From Luteolibacter arcticus (GTDB lineage Bacteria; Verrucomicrobiota; Verrucomicrobiia; Verrucomicrobiales; Akkermansiaceae), in contig NZ_JAPDDT010000018.1 of NCBI RefSeq assembly GCF_025950235.1, forward strand, positions 50,849 to 114,848: 64,000 bases of DNA, written 5' to 3'. The position numbers and the translations under genes are program-made. Under the pieces are notes generated by a model that saw nothing but the letters and a program-made list of their open reading frames with translations, had not been told where the DNA came from and searched no databases. How positions within the stretch are numbered: the stretch's first letter is position 1; every line of letters begins with the position of its first letter. Shown here in pieces: positions 8,083 through 17,095 of this stretch.

Positions 8083-8271
8083 GTGAGTAGCGTTCACGAA
8101 ATCGAGGCCGCGGTGGAAAAGCTCTCCCGTTCCGAGCTTGCCGCTTTTCGCGACTGGTTCGACGGGTTCGACGCGGAGGCCTGGGACAAACAAATCGAGG
8201 CCGATGTGGCCGCAGGGCGGCTTGACGACTTGGCAGACGAAGCCATCCGCGACCTTCGGGAGGGCCGCTGA
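8083..8271 (+). CDS. Orphan antitoxin-like protein
   Basis: 62 residues from GTG 8083. The pattern EIEAAVEKLSRSELAAFRDW, then a W-D-x-Q-I-E-x-D element, GRLDDLADEA and a charged end is that of small antitoxins usually paired with a RelE/ParE-fold toxin. Here no toxin follows: the next frame starts at 8272 and reads 45 basic residues (FRPNFRRRGF) without toxin resemblance before running into the uup start. Either the toxin was lost or the protein works alone. Family match is from memory of the pattern, so moderate confidence. Confidence 0.6.
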   Translation: MSSVHEIEAAVEKLSRSELAAFRDWFDGFDAEAWDKQIEADVAAGRLDDLADEAIRDLREGR

Positions 8272-8382
8272 TGGTGTCCCGTCCGCGTTTCAGGCCCAAT
8301 TTCCGCCGCCGTGGTTTCGCGTGGCAAGCCCGCCGCTTCCCCCTTGCCTTTCTGGCGGGGATGGACCGTCATCCCCGCGGTC

Positions 8383-10272
8383 ATGTCCGCACTGCTTTCC
8401 GCCAATGAACTCCGCCTTTCCTACGGCTACCAGACGCTGCTGGATGGCGTGACGCTTGCCGTTTCCGCCGGGGAGAAAGTCGGGCTGGTGGGGCGGAATG
8501 GCTGTGGCAAGACTTCCCTTCTGAAGATCCTGACCCGCTCGCAGCAGGCGGACTCCGGGGAGATCTCGCTGCGGCGGTCGTTGCGGATCGGCTATTTGCC
8601 GCAGGAGTTCGAGCTCGATCTGGAGTTGAGCGTGCAGGAAAACATCGCTGCCGGGGCCGCGGATGTGGTCGAGGCGATCCGCCGCTACGAGGAGGGCGAT
8701 GGCTCGGAGGCGGAGCTGTCCGACTTGCTCCACCTGATCGATCACGCGGATGGCTGGAATCTCGATGCGCGGATCAAGGCGATGGCGACCGCACTGGGCA
8801 CGCCGCCGCTGGAGGCGACCGTGGGTCCGCTGTCCGGGGGTGAGAAGCGCCGCGTGGCATTGTGCCGGTCGCTGGCATCGCAGCCTGACTTGCTTTTGTT
8901 AGACGAGCCGACGAACCACCTGGATGCCGACTCGATCCGCTGGCTGGAAGACTTCCTCAGGACCTATGCGGGCGCGGTGATCTTCGTGACGCACGATCGC
9001 TATTTCCTCGATGTGATCGCGACGCGCATCATCGAGATCGACAACGGCAAGGCGTATTCGCATCCGGGCAACTACACGGCGTATCTGGAATCGAAGGCGG
9101 TGCGCCAGCAGATCGCGGAGCAGACGGAGCGCCGCCGCCAGCGCTTCCTGCGCGAGGAGCTGGACTGGGTGCGCTCGGGAGTGAAGGCGCGCGGCACGAA
9201 GTCGCGGCATCGGATGGATCAATTCTACGAGATCGAGGGCATGGAGGCTCCGCCGGAGGAGCGCGAGATGGATCTTCTCATCCCACCGCCGCCGGAGCTG
9301 GGCAATACCGTGGTAGATCTGGAAAGCGCGGGCGTGAACGTGGGCACGGAGGCCTCCCCGCGCTGGCTCTTCCGCCATCTGAATCTCAAGCTGGAGGCTG
9401 GCCAGTGCACCGGCATCGTGGGTCGCAACGGCGTGGGCAAGACGACCCTGCTCAAGGTCTGCCTCGGCCAGATGGACCCGAGCGAGGGCACGGCGACCAT
9501 CGGCAAGAAGGTGCGGATCAACTACATCGACCAGACCCGGATGGCGCTCGATGCCAAGGGTTCCCTGTTAGACGAGATTTCGGATGGGAATGAGAAGCTG
9601 CAATTCGGCGACCAGATGCTGGGCGCACGGGCTTACCTGCGGCGCTTCTTGTTCGATGACCGGCGGATCAATGAGCGTGTCGATTTGCTGTCCGGTGGCG
9701 AGCGCGCGCGACTGATGTTGGCGAAGGTGCTCAAGACCGGCGGCAATCTGCTGGTGCTGGACGAACCGACGAACGACCTCGATCTCCCATCGCTTCGGAT
9801 GCTTGAGGAAGCGCTGGCGGACTTCGATGGCTCGGTGCTGGTGGTTTCGCACGATCGCTATTTCCTCGACCGCATCTGCGACCAGGTCATCGCGTTTGAG
9901 GATGGCGGCGTGAGGGTGCAGCCGGGGAACTACTCTTACTATCTGGAGAAGCGCCAGGCTCGCGAGCAGGTCGAGCGGATGCACGCACAGGCGGCGGCCC
10001 GCGATGCGGCGGCGCGGCAAAAGGCGGCGACGGCCCCTGCGACGACCAAGGCGCGCAAGCTGACCTTGGCAGAGCGAAACGAATTGGAAGGGATGGAAGA
10101 GACGCTTCTCAATGCGGAGGAGAAGGTCGCGCAATTGGAAGCGAAGCTGAGCGACCCGGAGTTCCAGAAGAACTACGAGGAGATCCCGGGGACCGTGGCG
10201 AAGCTGGATGAGGCAAAGGCGAAGGTGGCGCGGCTTTACAAGCGGTGGGAGGAGTTGGAGGCGTTGGGATAA
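8383..10272 (+). CDS. uup: ABC-F family ATP-binding protein, Uup type
   Basis: 629 residues from ATG 8383. Two ABC domains: Walker A GRNGCGKTSLLK (about residue 38) and GRNGVGKTTLLK (about 348), signatures LSGGEKRR and LSGGERAR, and Walker B followed by EPTNHLD and EPTNDLD. No membrane domain. The linker between the domains is the Arg-rich arm, and the last 65 residues form a coiled coil (ERNELEGMEETLLNAEEK onward), the DNA-binding C-terminal domain that separates Uup from EttA and resistance ABC-Fs. The family acts on ribosomes and affects transposon precise excision. The frame is open upstream to 8311, but ATG 8383 gives the usual N-terminus. Confidence 0.92.
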   Translation: MSALLSANELRLSYGYQTLLDGVTLAVSAGEKVGLVGRNGCGKTSLLKILTRSQQADSGEISLRRSLRIGYLPQEFELDLELSVQENIAAGAADVVEAIRRYEEGDGSEAELSDLLHLIDHADGWNLDARIKAMATALGTPPLEATVGPLSGGEKRRVALCRSLASQPDLLLLDEPTNHLDADSIRWLEDFLRTYAGAVIFVTHDRYFLDVIATRIIEIDNGKAYSHPGNYTAYLESKAVRQQIAEQTERRRQRFLREELDWVRSGVKARGTKSRHRMDQFYEIEGMEAPPEEREMDLLIPPPPELGNTVVDLESAGVNVGTEASPRWLFRHLNLKLEAGQCTGIVGRNGVGKTTLLKVCLGQMDPSEGTATIGKKVRINYIDQTRMALDAKGSLLDEISDGNEKLQFGDQMLGARAYLRRFLFDDRRINERVDLLSGGERARLMLAKVLKTGGNLLVLDEPTNDLDLPSLRMLEEALADFDGSVLVVSHDRYFLDRICDQVIAFEDGGVRVQPGNYSYYLEKRQAREQVERMHAQAAARDAAARQKAATAPATTKARKLTLAERNELEGMEETLLNAEEKVAQLEAKLSDPEFQKNYEEIPGTVAKLDEAKAKVARLYKRWEELEALG

Positions 10273-10273
10273 A

Positions 10274-10302
10274 GTGGTCCGTCCACTCCGTGTGCGGCAT
10301 CC
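10274..10302. repeat. Family D hairpin, reverse orientation
   Basis: AAGTGGTCC then GTCCACTCCGTGTGCGGC, read in reverse relative to the consensus. It lies in the 200-bp gap after uup; nothing else is seen there. Confidence 0.5.
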
Positions 10303-10476
10303 GAAGCAAGGGGTGCCTCAAGAACACCCCATTTGGCTGGGCCAACGATCACAGCGCAGCGCTCTACGCCGCATCTCCCTGCCCCGCCCGGGCATGCCTG
10401 AGGCCTACAAAGGGGAGTCCGCTGCCGTTTTGGATTTGTGATCGAACGCGAAATGGGGGAAGACTTCCCCATTGCG

Positions 10477-13400
10477 ATGAACTTTTCTCCAGATGAAGTC
10501 ATCGAGCTCTTCAATCAAGCGCTGGAGCGCACCCCCGCCGAGCGCGCGGCGTGCCTGGACCAGGCATGTTCGGGCGACTCCGGCATGCGGCACCGGATGG
10601 AAGAGCTTTTGCGGGCACACGACAGCGCTGGCGCTTTCCTGCAGACCCCGGTGAGCCTGCTGCATGCCGCCGAGCCCATCGGCGAAGGCCCAGGCAAACG
10701 AGTCGGCCGGTACAAATTGATCCAGCAAATCGGGGAAGGCGGATGCGGCGTGGTCTTCCTCGCCGAGCAGGAGCAGCCGGTGCGCCGGGAGGTCGCCCTC
10801 AAGATCGTGAAGCCCGGCATGGATACCCGCAGCGTGATCGCGCGGTTCGAGTCCGAGCGCCAGGCGCTTGCCATGATGGAGCACCCGCACATCGCCCAGG
10901 TGTTCGACGCCGGCGCGACGGAAGCGGGCCGTCCCTACTTCGTCATGGAGTTGGTTCGTGGCGAAAGAATTACCGACTACTGCAATCATCGGAAAATGAC
11001 GCTGAAGGAGCGGCTGAAGCTCTTCGTGCAGGTCTGCCATGCGGTCCAGCATGCGCACCAGAAGGGCATCATCCATCGCGACCTGAAACCGTCGAATATT
11101 CTGGTCAGCACGACCCAGGAGGGGGAGCCGTTGCCAAAGGTGATCGACTTCGGGATTGCGAAAGCGACGGCCGGCCAGCAGTTGACGGACAGGACCTTTT
11201 TCACGGCATTCGAGATGTTGGTGGGCACGCCGGCATACATGAGCCCCGAGCAGGCGGACCTGAAGAATTTGGACGTGGACACCCGCACCGACATCTACAG
11301 CCTGGGCGTGTTGCTCTACGAGCTGCTGACCGGCACGATGCCCTTCGAGGTTCGCGAGATCCAGAAGGCGGGGCTCGATGAAGTCCGCCGCGACATCCTC
11401 GACAAGCTGCCCGTGCGGCCCTCGATCCGTCTGAAAAGCCTGACCGCCGGGGGCCTCGGGACGTCGTCGCAGCAGCGGCATGTGGAAGCTCCGCGGCTGC
11501 CCCGGCTGATCCGGGGGGATCTCGATTGGATCGTGATGAAAACGCTCGAGAAGGACCGCTCGCGGCGCTATCCCACGGCCAACGCGCTGGCACTGGACGT
11601 GCAGCGCCACCTCGCGAACGAACCGGTCACCGCACGACCGCCCAGCAGGCTCTATCAGGTCGGCAAGCTGGTGGCCCGCAACCGGCTGCTGGTCGGGAGT
11701 CTCGCGGTGATCGCGCTCCTGCTGGTGACGAGCCTCGCCACCGTGTCGCTCTCGCTGGCGAGGGAACGGACGGCTCGCGAGCAGGCGGAAAGCGAGAGAA
11801 CCAAGGCCAAGGAGGAAGAAAAGAAGACGAGCCGGGCGAACGAGGTGCTTGGCGAGATGCTGAGCAGCGTGGCCCCTTCGATGGCGCTGGGGAGGGACAC
11901 CACGATACTGCGCGAGCTTCTCGACCGGACCGACGGGGAGATCTCGAAGAATCTGAAGGACCAGCCCGAGGTGGAGGCCAAGCTGAGGATGCTGCTGGGG
12001 AATTCCTATTTCGAGATCCGGGACATCGGGTCTGCCGAACGAATGCTGCGGCGGGCGCTGGAAATCTATGAAGCCTCGGACCGCCCGAAGCGCCTTGAGA
12101 CCGCAAGCGCGAAAAGTGCCTTGGGTTACATCTCCCTGAGCAACGGCGACCTCGAGGAAGCCGAAGCATATTTCAAGTCGGCGGATGAACTCTGGCGGGA
12201 ATTCGGTCCGAAGGGTAAAGAGGGAGAGATCCGCACGATGGAGTACCTCGCCATCATGCGGTCGCGCCAAGGTCGGAACGAGGAGGCTGAGTCCCTCATG
12301 CGGCGTGTTTACGAATCGCGTCGAACCCGCAATTCCCCGGAGGATCTCGAACTCATCAATACATTGACCAGCTTGGGCCTCGTCCTGCATGGCGCTGGAA
12401 AATATGCCGAAGCGGAGAGCAGCTATCGCGAGGCTCTCCAGATGATGCACCGCAAGCATGGCGCCGAACACCCAATCCAATTGGGAACGATGATGAACCT
12501 CGCCAAGGTGACCTCCGCACAGGGCAAGGCCGATGAGGAAAAGGGTTTCCTGCGAGAAGCCGTGGCCCTCTACCGGAAGCGCTTCCACCCGGATCATCCC
12601 GGCCGCTTGGAGGCGACGCTCAAGCTGGCGGAAGTGCACCGGAAGGCAGGCGACCTCGCCAGCGCGGAGCCCTTGTATCGCGAAGTCATCGAGAACGGCA
12701 GCGGCAAGGACGATGCCAGGCCGACATCCGCCAATGCATCGCTTTCCCTGGTCCAAGCGCTGTTAGCGAAGAAAATGACCGGTGAGGCGAAGACCGTGCT
12801 CGATCAGGCACTCACCGCGGAGTTCATGGCGACTCCGGCATGCATCCCGCTGCTGGAAACACGGGCGAGCCTGCTGGCTCGAGCCGGGCGCTGGAAGGAA
12901 GCCGTGGCGGATGCCGCCAAGCTGGTCGAGATGCAGCCGGATAACCACGAGCGCTATCACAAGCTGGCGCCGCTGCTGGTCGCCGCGGGAGATCACGAAG
13001 CCTACCGGCATCTGTGCCCGGAGATCGTTGTTCGATTTGCCGCGACCACGAATGCCCGCATCGCCGACCGCATGGCGAAGGACTGCCTGATCCTGCCAGG
13101 CGCGGTGGAGGACCTGGCACCCGTCGGCCGCATGGCGGATCTCGCGCTGAAAGGCGGCGGAAACGATGTCGCGCTGCCCTTCTTCCAAGTGTGCAAGGCC
13201 CTGGCGGATCTCCGCCAAGGGAACTTCGCCGCCGCAGCCGATCTCGCCGGGAAGGCAGTGCCATCCTCTTTCAAGGAAGCGGAAGTGGAGGCATTGGCGG
13301 TGGGGGCAATGGCCTTGCAGCGGATGAACCAGCCGGAAGAAGCGAAGAGGCTGCTAGCGCAGGGCACCACCACCTTTGAGACGAAGCTGTCGAAGCTGGA

Positions 13401-13497
13401 ATCAGGCGAGTTGCGGGGAAACTGGGAGGACTGGGTGATCGCGCGTGCGCTGCTGGAGGAAGCACGGGCCCTGATCGACGGCGGATCTCCAAAGTAG
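10477..13497 (+). CDS. Membrane-anchored Ser/Thr protein kinase with TPR sensor-like half
   Basis: About 1006 residues. After a 70-residue helical lead, a Hanks-type kinase domain (about 80-385) has ALKIVK with Lys109, HRDLKPSN at 200 and DFG at 224, followed by an APE-like SPEQ element. A membrane helix (LLVGSLAVIALLLVTSLATV) sits near 403-422, then a coiled coil and about twelve TPR-like helical repeats fill the outer half. All catalytic residues are present. Kinase-TPR giants of this type are usually encoded with an ECF-like sigma factor, as here (67 bp downstream). Start uncertain: GTG 10438, ATG 10453 and ATG 10477 are all in frame. Substrate and signal unknown. Confidence 0.9.
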   Translation: MNFSPDEVIELFNQALERTPAERAACLDQACSGDSGMRHRMEELLRAHDSAGAFLQTPVSLLHAAEPIGEGPGKRVGRYKLIQQIGEGGCGVVFLAEQEQPVRREVALKIVKPGMDTRSVIARFESERQALAMMEHPHIAQVFDAGATEAGRPYFVMELVRGERITDYCNHRKMTLKERLKLFVQVCHAVQHAHQKGIIHRDLKPSNILVSTTQEGEPLPKVIDFGIAKATAGQQLTDRTFFTAFEMLVGTPAYMSPEQADLKNLDVDTRTDIYSLGVLLYELLTGTMPFEVREIQKAGLDEVRRDILDKLPVRPSIRLKSLTAGGLGTSSQQRHVEAPRLPRLIRGDLDWIVMKTLEKDRSRRYPTANALALDVQRHLANEPVTARPPSRLYQVGKLVARNRLLVGSLAVIALLLVTSLATVSLSLARERTAREQAESERTKAKEEEKKTSRANEVLGEMLSSVAPSMALGRDTTILRELLDRTDGEISKNLKDQPEVEAKLRMLLGNSYFEIRDIGSAERMLRRALEIYEASDRPKRLETASAKSALGYISLSNGDLEEAEAYFKSADELWREFGPKGKEGEIRTMEYLAIMRSRQGRNEEAESLMRRVYESRRTRNSPEDLELINTLTSLGLVLHGAGKYAEAESSYREALQMMHRKHGAEHPIQLGTMMNLAKVTSAQGKADEEKGFLREAVALYRKRFHPDHPGRLEATLKLAEVHRKAGDLASAEPLYREVIENGSGKDDARPTSANASLSLVQALLAKKMTGEAKTVLDQALTAEFMATPACIPLLETRASLLARAGRWKEAVADAAKLVEMQPDNHERYHKLAPLLVAAGDHEAYRHLCPEIVVRFAATTNARIADRMAKDCLILPGAVEDLAPVGRMADLALKGGGNDVALPFFQVCKALADLRQGNFAAAADLAGKAVPSSFKEAEVEALAVGAMALQRMNQPEEAKRLLAQGTTTFETKLSKLESGELRGNWEDWVIARALLEEARALIDGGSPK

Positions 13498-13563
13498 CGG
13501 CCCGGCTCAGCGAGGGATTGCGTTCAACCGCTGGCATGGCTAAAGCAATGACGAGCCGCATCC

Positions 13564-14121
13564 ATGAGCGATTTCACCGTGATGTTAAGCGCCGTCCAGG
13601 AAGGACGTCCCCAGGCGGCAGAGGAATTGCTGCGGGCGGTGTATGACGAGCTCCGCAAGCTCGCCGCGTACCGCATGGCACAGCAGCCCCCGGGGCAGAC
13701 GTTGCAACCGACCGCCCTCGTCCACGAGGCATGGCTGAAACTGGTGGGATCCAATCAGCCCAGCTTCGAAGACCGCGGACACTTCTTCGCGGCCGCGGCC
13801 GAGGCGATGCGCCACATCCTGATCGACCGTGCCCGCCGCAAGCTGACCCGGCGGCACGGGGGGAATCTGGAGCGGGTGGATGCGGATGAGTTCGAGCTCG
13901 TTGCCCCGATGACAGACCAGCAGTTGCTGGATCTGCACGAGGCCCTGGATCGCTTTACCGGGATGCACCCGGTCCAGGCGCAGGTGGTGAAGCTGCGCTT
14001 CTTCGTGGGGATGAATCACGAGGAGATCGCTCAGCTCCTCGGGATCTCGGTTTCCACGGTGAAAAACTACTGGAACTACTCCCGCGCCTGGCTTTACCGG
14101 GACCTCGGGGAAGAAATCTGA
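13564..14121 (+). CDS. ECF-like RNA polymerase sigma factor (TIGR02999 type)
   Basis: 185 residues with sigma-2 (LRAVYDELRKLAAYRM through GHFFAAAAEAMRHILIDRAR) and sigma-4 (DLHEALDRF to VKLRFFVGMNHEEIAQLLGI, then STVKNYW). The ALVHEAWLKL and RGHFFAAAAEAMR signatures are those of the ECF-like group found with Ser/Thr kinases in planctomycetes and verrucomicrobia. No anti-sigma factor gene is seen; in such pairs the kinase is thought to control the sigma factor. It follows the kinase gene on the same strand by 66 bp, the reverse of the commoner sigma-then-kinase order. Confidence 0.9.
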   Translation: MSDFTVMLSAVQEGRPQAAEELLRAVYDELRKLAAYRMAQQPPGQTLQPTALVHEAWLKLVGSNQPSFEDRGHFFAAAAEAMRHILIDRARRKLTRRHGGNLERVDADEFELVAPMTDQQLLDLHEALDRFTGMHPVQAQVVKLRFFVGMNHEEIAQLLGISVSTVKNYWNYSRAWLYRDLGEEI

Positions 14122-14234
14122 GCGCCACGCCCGCGGGCGGCGGTTCGTTCGTTCGCTCGCGCATGTCGCGGCTTGAAGTCCTTCCACGGGAAGCAAGCGC
14201 GCCGCCGATTCTCCGTGAAGCAATGCGAGGAGGT

Positions 14235-14834
14235 TCATCGGTCCTGGATTTCGAGCCGGGCCTCCAGCTCCGCGATGCGCGCCTTGAGCACGCTCACGGC
14301 CTCCCCGACTTCAGCCGCCGTGAATCTCGGGGTGATGTACTTGGGGCAGTTCCAGTCGAAGCTGACGACCCTGACGCGGACGATGCGCTCGGTGATCTTG
14401 TGGACATCCGCATCGGCAATTTCCCCCACGAGAGCCGCATGATCGCGCGCGTCGAGGACTTCGGCATGGCCGTAGATCTTCAGTCGCGTGCGCCGCGGGT
14501 AGTCCATGAAGAACAAGCACACGCGATCATTGGCGGCGACGTTCCCCGTCGTGAGCATCTGGCGGTTACCCTTGTAGTCGGCGAAAGCGAGGCTGGCCGG
14601 ATCCGTAACCTTTACAAAGCCCGCCGCACCGCCGCGGTGCTGCATGTAAGGCCATCCGGTTTCGCTGACGCTTGCCATGTAAAAACTGTCACGCGATTCG
14701 ATGAACGCCTGCTCCTCCGGCCCGAGCGGATCGTCGGCCGCAGCAGGCGGAAGGATCTGCGAGCGCCCGAAGTAATGCTGCTGGGCGGCCAGCACCGAGG
14801 GAGTGAAGGCGAGATCGAGGAAACGGTGAGCCAT
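14235..14834 (-). CDS. Pyridoxamine 5-phosphate oxidase-fold flavoprotein
   Basis: 199 residues. The split-barrel PNPOx fold is indicated by SFYMASVSETGWPYMQHRGG, FADYKGNRQMLTTGN and VCLFFMDYPRRTRLKIYG, a typical FMN-binding series. The C-terminal 35 residues are a predicted coiled coil (AVSVLKARIAELEARLEIQ), an add-on common in this subgroup. Likely an FMN- or F420-type reductase acting on small electrophiles; substrate unknown. It ends a minus-strand cluster of detoxification-like genes (19414 to 14235), 19 bp after the alpha/beta hydrolase. Confidence 0.8.
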   Translation of the reverse strand: MAHRFLDLAFTPSVLAAQQHYFGRSQILPPAAADDPLGPEEQAFIESRDSFYMASVSETGWPYMQHRGGAAGFVKVTDPASLAFADYKGNRQMLTTGNVAANDRVCLFFMDYPRRTRLKIYGHAEVLDARDHAALVGEIADADVHKITERIVRVRVVSFDWNCPKYITPRFTAAEVGEAVSVLKARIAELEARLEIQDR

Positions 14835-14853
14835 CGCGATCCTGTGGAGACTT

Positions 14854-15807
14854 CTACTTCCCGGTGTGTTTGTCGAGAAATCCCCGGATCAATCGGGCAA
14901 TCTCCGCCCCGTCCTCCTCCAAGGCAAAGTGACCGGTGTCGAAAAGGTGGAAGTCCACGTTCTTCAAGTCGCGCTTGTAGGGATGAGCCCCCGCCGCAGG
15001 GAAGATCTGGTCGTTCTTGCCCCACACGATCAGCGTCGGCGGCTGGTGCTTGCGGAAGTACTCCTGCCACTTCGGGTAGAGCGGCGGGTTGCTCCCGTAG
15101 CTGTGGAAAAGGGCAAGCTGGATCTCCTGGTTGCCGGGCCGGTCGAGCAGCGGCTGAACGTGGCCCCAGGTATCGGGACTGATTGCTTCGGGATTGCGAA
15201 CGCCGGTGGTGTATTGCCACTTCGTTCCATCGATCGTCAGCAGCGGTCGCAGCTTGTCACCGTTCTCCTCGCTACGCTCTTTCCAGTAGGCTCTGACGGG
15301 CTTCCAGAAATCGTTGTCGATGCCTTCCTCATACGCATTGCCATTCTGGATGATGAGCGTCCGGACGCGCCCCGGATGTTTCGCGGCCAGGCGGAATCCA
15401 ACCGGCGCGCCATAGTCCATCAGGTAGATGGAGTATTCCTTCAGACCGATCTGCTCCGTGAGCTTCTCGACGACGTTCGCGAGATTGTCGAAGGTGTAGT
15501 CGAATTCAGCCACGGATGGAGCCGAGCTGTAGCCGTAGCCCGGATAGTCCGGAGCGACGACGTGGTACTTGTCGGCCAGGGCGGGAATCAGATTCCGGAA
15601 CATGTGGGAGGATGTCGGAAAGCCGTGCAACAGGAGCACGGCGGGCGCCTCCCTCGGACCGGCCTCGCGGTAGAAGATGTCGAGGCCGTCGATCTTCACC
15701 GTGCGATGCAGGACCTGGGACGGATTCGGCTCGGATCCGGAAGATACGGGCGTGGCGATAGCGGCCAGGGCGGCAAAGGCCAGCCTGCACAGAAGTTTGG
15801 TTTTCAT
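14854..15807 (-). CDS. Exported alpha/beta hydrolase with Asp nucleophile (epoxide-hydrolase-like)
   Basis: 317 residues with a signal peptide (MKTKLLCRLAFAALAAIATP). The oxyanion motif is LLLHGFPTSSHMF; the nucleophile elbow reads YLMDYGAPVG, so Asp replaces the Ser of esterases, as in epoxide hydrolases and haloalkane dehalogenases. The acid is in VWGKNDQIFP and the base His in DTGHFALEEDG. The enzyme would act in the periplasm or outside. It lies between a PNPOx protein and a DJ-1 protein on the same strand, which fits removal of reactive organic molecules. Exact substrate not inferable. Confidence 0.85.
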   Translation of the reverse strand: MKTKLLCRLAFAALAAIATPVSSGSEPNPSQVLHRTVKIDGLDIFYREAGPREAPAVLLLHGFPTSSHMFRNLIPALADKYHVVAPDYPGYGYSSAPSVAEFDYTFDNLANVVEKLTEQIGLKEYSIYLMDYGAPVGFRLAAKHPGRVRTLIIQNGNAYEEGIDNDFWKPVRAYWKERSEENGDKLRPLLTIDGTKWQYTTGVRNPEAISPDTWGHVQPLLDRPGNQEIQLALFHSYGSNPPLYPKWQEYFRKHQPPTLIVWGKNDQIFPAAGAHPYKRDLKNVDFHLFDTGHFALEEDGAEIARLIRGFLDKHTGK

Positions 15808-15842
15808 GGGAATGATTCGTTTCGTACGTTGGATCGCGGTTA

Positions 15843-16514
15843 CTAGGATTGCAGTAGTAAAATCATCTTCTCGGCGACACCCTTGGCGGATGCAGGGTTC
15901 TGGCCGGTGACCAGCCTCCCATCGGCGATGCTGAAGTCACCCCACGGTACGGTTTTGTGGAAGATGGCACCCTGGATCCTCAGCGCGGTTTCCAGCTCGA
16001 ATGGCACGTCGGCTTTCGCGTAGTTCTCCTCCTCCTCGTTGGTGAAGGAAGAGACGTTCTTCCCTTCGAGGAGGAAGGTGCCGTCGCTCAGCTTCACGTT
16101 CAGCAACGATACGGGTCCGTGGCAGACGGCGCCCACGACTGCGCCGCGCTCCCAGGTTTCCTTGATCACCTTCTTGAGGAGCGGATCCTCCGGCATATCG
16201 ACCATCGGCGCGAGGCCGCCGGGCATGAAGATGGCCTCGTAGCCGCTGGCATCCACGTCGGACAGCTTCTTCGCCTTCTGCATGTCGGCCCAGCCCTTCC
16301 CGATGAGAAAGGCGAGATTGTCAGGATCGTCGGCCAGATTGAGCGCGTCCAGATACGGGGTGTCGCCGCTCAAGCTGGCGAAGTCGATCTGGTAACCGGC
16401 CCCCGCGAGTTCGGCATACGGATGCGCCACTTCGGGCAGGAAATTGCCGGTCCTCCGGTTGTTAGGCCCGATGGAATTGGCGTTGGACACGATGAATAGT
16501 ATTTTCTTGGACAT
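15843..16514 (-). CDS. DJ-1/PfpI-family class I glutamine amidotransferase-like protein (Hsp31-like)
   Basis: 223 residues, cytosolic. The nucleophile elbow GAVVGAVCHGPVSLLNV carries the family Cys and His. The conserved N-terminal ILFIVSNANSIG, GYEAIFMPGGLAPMVD with the acidic partner region, and the late VTGQNPASA are those of Hsp31/YhbO-type enzymes (glyoxalase III, deglycase or chaperone claims exist for the family). One of three DJ-1 paralogues in 3.6 kb. Its closest neighbour in sequence is the N-terminal half of the fusion at 17096-18571. Confidence 0.88.
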   Translation of the reverse strand: MSKKILFIVSNANSIGPNNRRTGNFLPEVAHPYAELAGAGYQIDFASLSGDTPYLDALNLADDPDNLAFLIGKGWADMQKAKKLSDVDASGYEAIFMPGGLAPMVDMPEDPLLKKVIKETWERGAVVGAVCHGPVSLLNVKLSDGTFLLEGKNVSSFTNEEEENYAKADVPFELETALRIQGAIFHKTVPWGDFSIADGRLVTGQNPASAKGVAEKMILLLQS

Positions 16515-16552
16515 GGCAGACTGGGTCGTTGGGGGTTGAAAAAAAATGCGGC

Positions 16553-16843
16553 TTACAGCAGGACCTTGACCGCGATCACCTCGCGGCTCTCGAGGTGGGG
16601 GATGATGCCGGCCGCTACGATCCTCTGGTAGTGGTCGGACTTGCGGTGGGCTTCGACGGCGTCAGCGTCGGCGTAGCGCTCGTGAAGGACGAGCTGACCG
16701 GGATCACTCTCATTCTGGTAGATCACGTAAGACAGGTTGCCTTCCTCGTTCCGGGTCTTCTCGGCGAGCTCGGGAAGCATGGCGAGGACGCGCGGAATCT
16801 CCTGCTCCTTGATCTTCCATTTCACGATGAGTTGCTTGGCCAT
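16553..16843 (-). CDS. ABM-domain quinol monooxygenase-like protein
   Basis: 96 residues, one ferredoxin-like ABM domain. KWKIKEQEIPRVLAMLPELA, then NEEGNLSYVIYQNESDPGQLVLHERYADADAVEAH is the classic YgiN/LsrG pattern. Cofactor-independent monooxygenases of this kind oxidise quinols; others degrade AI-2. The domain occurs again, twice, fused to a DJ-1 domain in the gene upstream, suggesting a shared pathway. Confidence 0.85.
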   Translation of the reverse strand: MAKQLIVKWKIKEQEIPRVLAMLPELAEKTRNEEGNLSYVIYQNESDPGQLVLHERYADADAVEAHRKSDHYQRIVAAGIIPHLESREVIAVKVLL

Positions 16844-16975
16844 GGATCGGTCAGATTTGGTGGTTCGGCGGCTCCGGGCGAATGGCCGCTACCAGGTTAA
16901 GCGAGATTTCGCGGAAGAATGGCCAAGCGGGACGCGAATAATCTCCGGCGATCCCATGGCACCCGGTGCGGCGGG

Positions 16976-17059
16976 CTACTTCACACCGCTCTTCGTGGCA
17001 TCCAGGATGACTTCCACCGAGAGCTTGAGGTCGCTGTTGCCTAGCTTCCTGTATTCCAT
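16976..17059 (-). pseudogene. Aldo/keto reductase N-terminal stub
   Basis: A 27-codon frame starts MEYRKLGNSDLKLSV, the unmistakable first beta-strand of aldo/keto reductases of the YghZ/Tas kind, then continues EVILDATKSGVK and stops, without the GLGTW motif, the barrel or the catalytic Tyr-Lys. The remaining 290 or so residues are absent. It lies between the ABM gene and the DJ-1-ABM fusion, and is probably what is left after an internal deletion. Whether the stub is translated is unknown. Confidence 0.7.
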
Positions 17060-17095
17060 GGCTCCGGTTTCTTCTTGGTTTGAATCCGCCTCTGA

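Noticed and set aside
8272..8409. 45-codon frame after the antitoxin as its toxin
   Set aside because: Basic, no RelE/ParE pattern, and it overlaps the uup start; reads like chance.
10405..12756. 783-residue open frame on the minus strand
   Set aside because: It is the mirror of the kinase-TPR gene, which has all kinase motifs. High-GC third positions keep the opposite frame open.
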